A DNA stretch of 64,000 nucleotides. Origin: Nautilus pompilius. Lineage: Eukaryota > Mollusca > Cephalopoda > Nautilida > Nautilidae. The translations under genes were made by a program, and so were the position numbers. A model generated the notes under the pieces. That model was not told where the DNA came from. It saw only the letters and a list, made by a program, of their open reading frames with translations, and did no database searches. Location of the stretch: positions 434,001-498,000 of the forward strand of contig JACATO010000132.1 in the NCBI GenBank assembly GCA_018389105.1, read 5' to 3'. Of the stretch, positions 62,873-64,000 are shown in pieces. The stretch's first letter is position 1; each line of letters opens with the position of its first letter.

Positions 62873-64000
62873 GTAAGTTGACTCCAGACCTAACCACCAT
62901 GTAATAAACATAGATTCTACCGCTAACTGGGTTATCCACATACTTCAAGAACTTATATGAAATATTTTTTTCAAAACCTATTTGAGTATATGTCAGGGCT
63001 GTATAATTACATTCAGATCAGTTTGTCAGCTGGTGACTTTGAAGGATGATCTGCCTATTGCTAAATGCAGAATAGTTCCATGATGTTTCTAAAAGGCTAA
63101 AATTAATTAAGAATAATAAGTAATAGCAATGAAAGTGCTAGAAGAATTGATCCTCACTTTTCCCAGTCAAATTTCACCATTGCTTTAGTTTGATCCTATT
63201 CAAACCGACTTAAAATGCAATGAGAACACATACAGAGCTGAATTTAATTAAGTTTTCTATTGTTTATTAATGTTGTGATATATTCTAACTTAAAGATAAT
63301 TATTCACAAAACTCATTTTTTGGTCAGATGTAATCAGTCCAAAGAATTATAATAAATGGCATTTTTTGGGTGATATTTTTACTTTCAGCTCTGAAGAGTA
63401 ACATCTTAAAATAATGCCTGTCTTTCATTGATAACCTTAGAATGTACGTTAAAGGATATGACATTGCAAAATACCATCAAATATCAAATTATCTATCATT
63501 CCCCCAGCAGACATGTGGTACTCTTTTAATTATATATTTAATCTACACCAAAAGCCGCTTTGGGTGCAGTGATTGGAAAATCATTTCCTCTGATTTGTTG
63601 AAATGTTAGTATCACAACCAGCCAGCAGCAGGTTTCTGTAAATGTAAGAATCACCCTTTCACAAGACCACCCTGAAAAGCTAACACATCAGAAGTATTAA
63701 ACACAATGCATAGAAAAACATTTATCAGTAGATTAACAGCATCAGACTTTGGAGTTCAGAGAATTTTGATGACAGTTCAGTAGGAAGTTATAAATTAAAA
63801 AAAAAAAACTTTACATTTTGAATTTGTGCATGCGAGAAAGTTTGTTGAGAGAATGGTTAAATTAAATACGGGACAAAACTAACAGTGACGTTGTAGAATC
63901 CTTCATTAACCTTCAAAAGTTTGATCGCAACAATAAATAGTAATTCAGAGTACCAGTGATGCATACTTTATAGCATAAATAAACCAGTCTTAAGATACAC
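62873..64000 (+). other. Intron 10 of the LBP/BPI-family gene, running off the window
   Basis: Starts with a GTAAGT donor. No further exon with BPI-like sequence was seen before the right edge. Confidence 0.55.

Overview
The window is animal nuclear DNA. It is AT-rich, has spliced genes with long introns, and carries many decayed DNA transposons and SINE-like repeats. The protein sequences fit a mollusc, most likely a gastropod; this is inferred from the gene types and intron-rich layout, not from a database match.

Four host genes can be assembled exon by exon with consistent splice phases. (1) 292-12446 (+): the 3' part of a heat shock transcription factor (HSF1 type), from the region before heptad repeat C to the stop. 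It has a tandemly duplicated exon pair and a possible 39-base micro-exon. The DNA-binding domain lies left of the window. (2) 18046-32919 (+): a complete 12-exon endoplasmic-reticulum protein of the ERp29/PDI-D group. It has a signal peptide, a thioredoxin domain with a CSRC site, a second thioredoxin-like domain without CxxC, an all-helical D domain and a C-terminal HEEL. (3) 42665-33106 (-): a complete seven-exon gene for a 230-residue protein of uncertain identity, possibly of the sperm/ciliary TEPP (SPMIP8) kind. It lies tail to tail with gene 2. (4) 47543-62872 (+): the first ten exons of a secreted LBP/BPI/CETP-family lipid-binding protein, running off the right edge. Genes 3 and 4 are divergent, with about 4.9 kb between their start codons.

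Mobile DNA lies mainly in introns and intergenic space: a Tc1-like element (10925-12071), a MULE with a FLYWCH domain (14039-15865), a hAT element with clear ends (22434-26207), two related mariners (31328-32425 and 33577-34685), an older mariner (51310-52000), a SINE with a clear tRNA head (30955-31160), and three dispersed repeat families. All transposase genes are broken.

The most unusual part is 40.2-48.7 kb, where four different tandem arrays surround the divergent gene pair. One lies just upstream of the gene 3 start codon and repeats CRE-like TGACGT cores with GC-box and CCGGAA motifs. Another, inside intron 1 of gene 4, is eleven copies of a 78-base unit that each bring one CACGTG E-box. 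No CRISPR array, operon or clearly new defence system is present. The best leads are the duplicated HSF exons, the two regulatory-looking minisatellites, and the ERp29-like protein that has an added redox-type domain.
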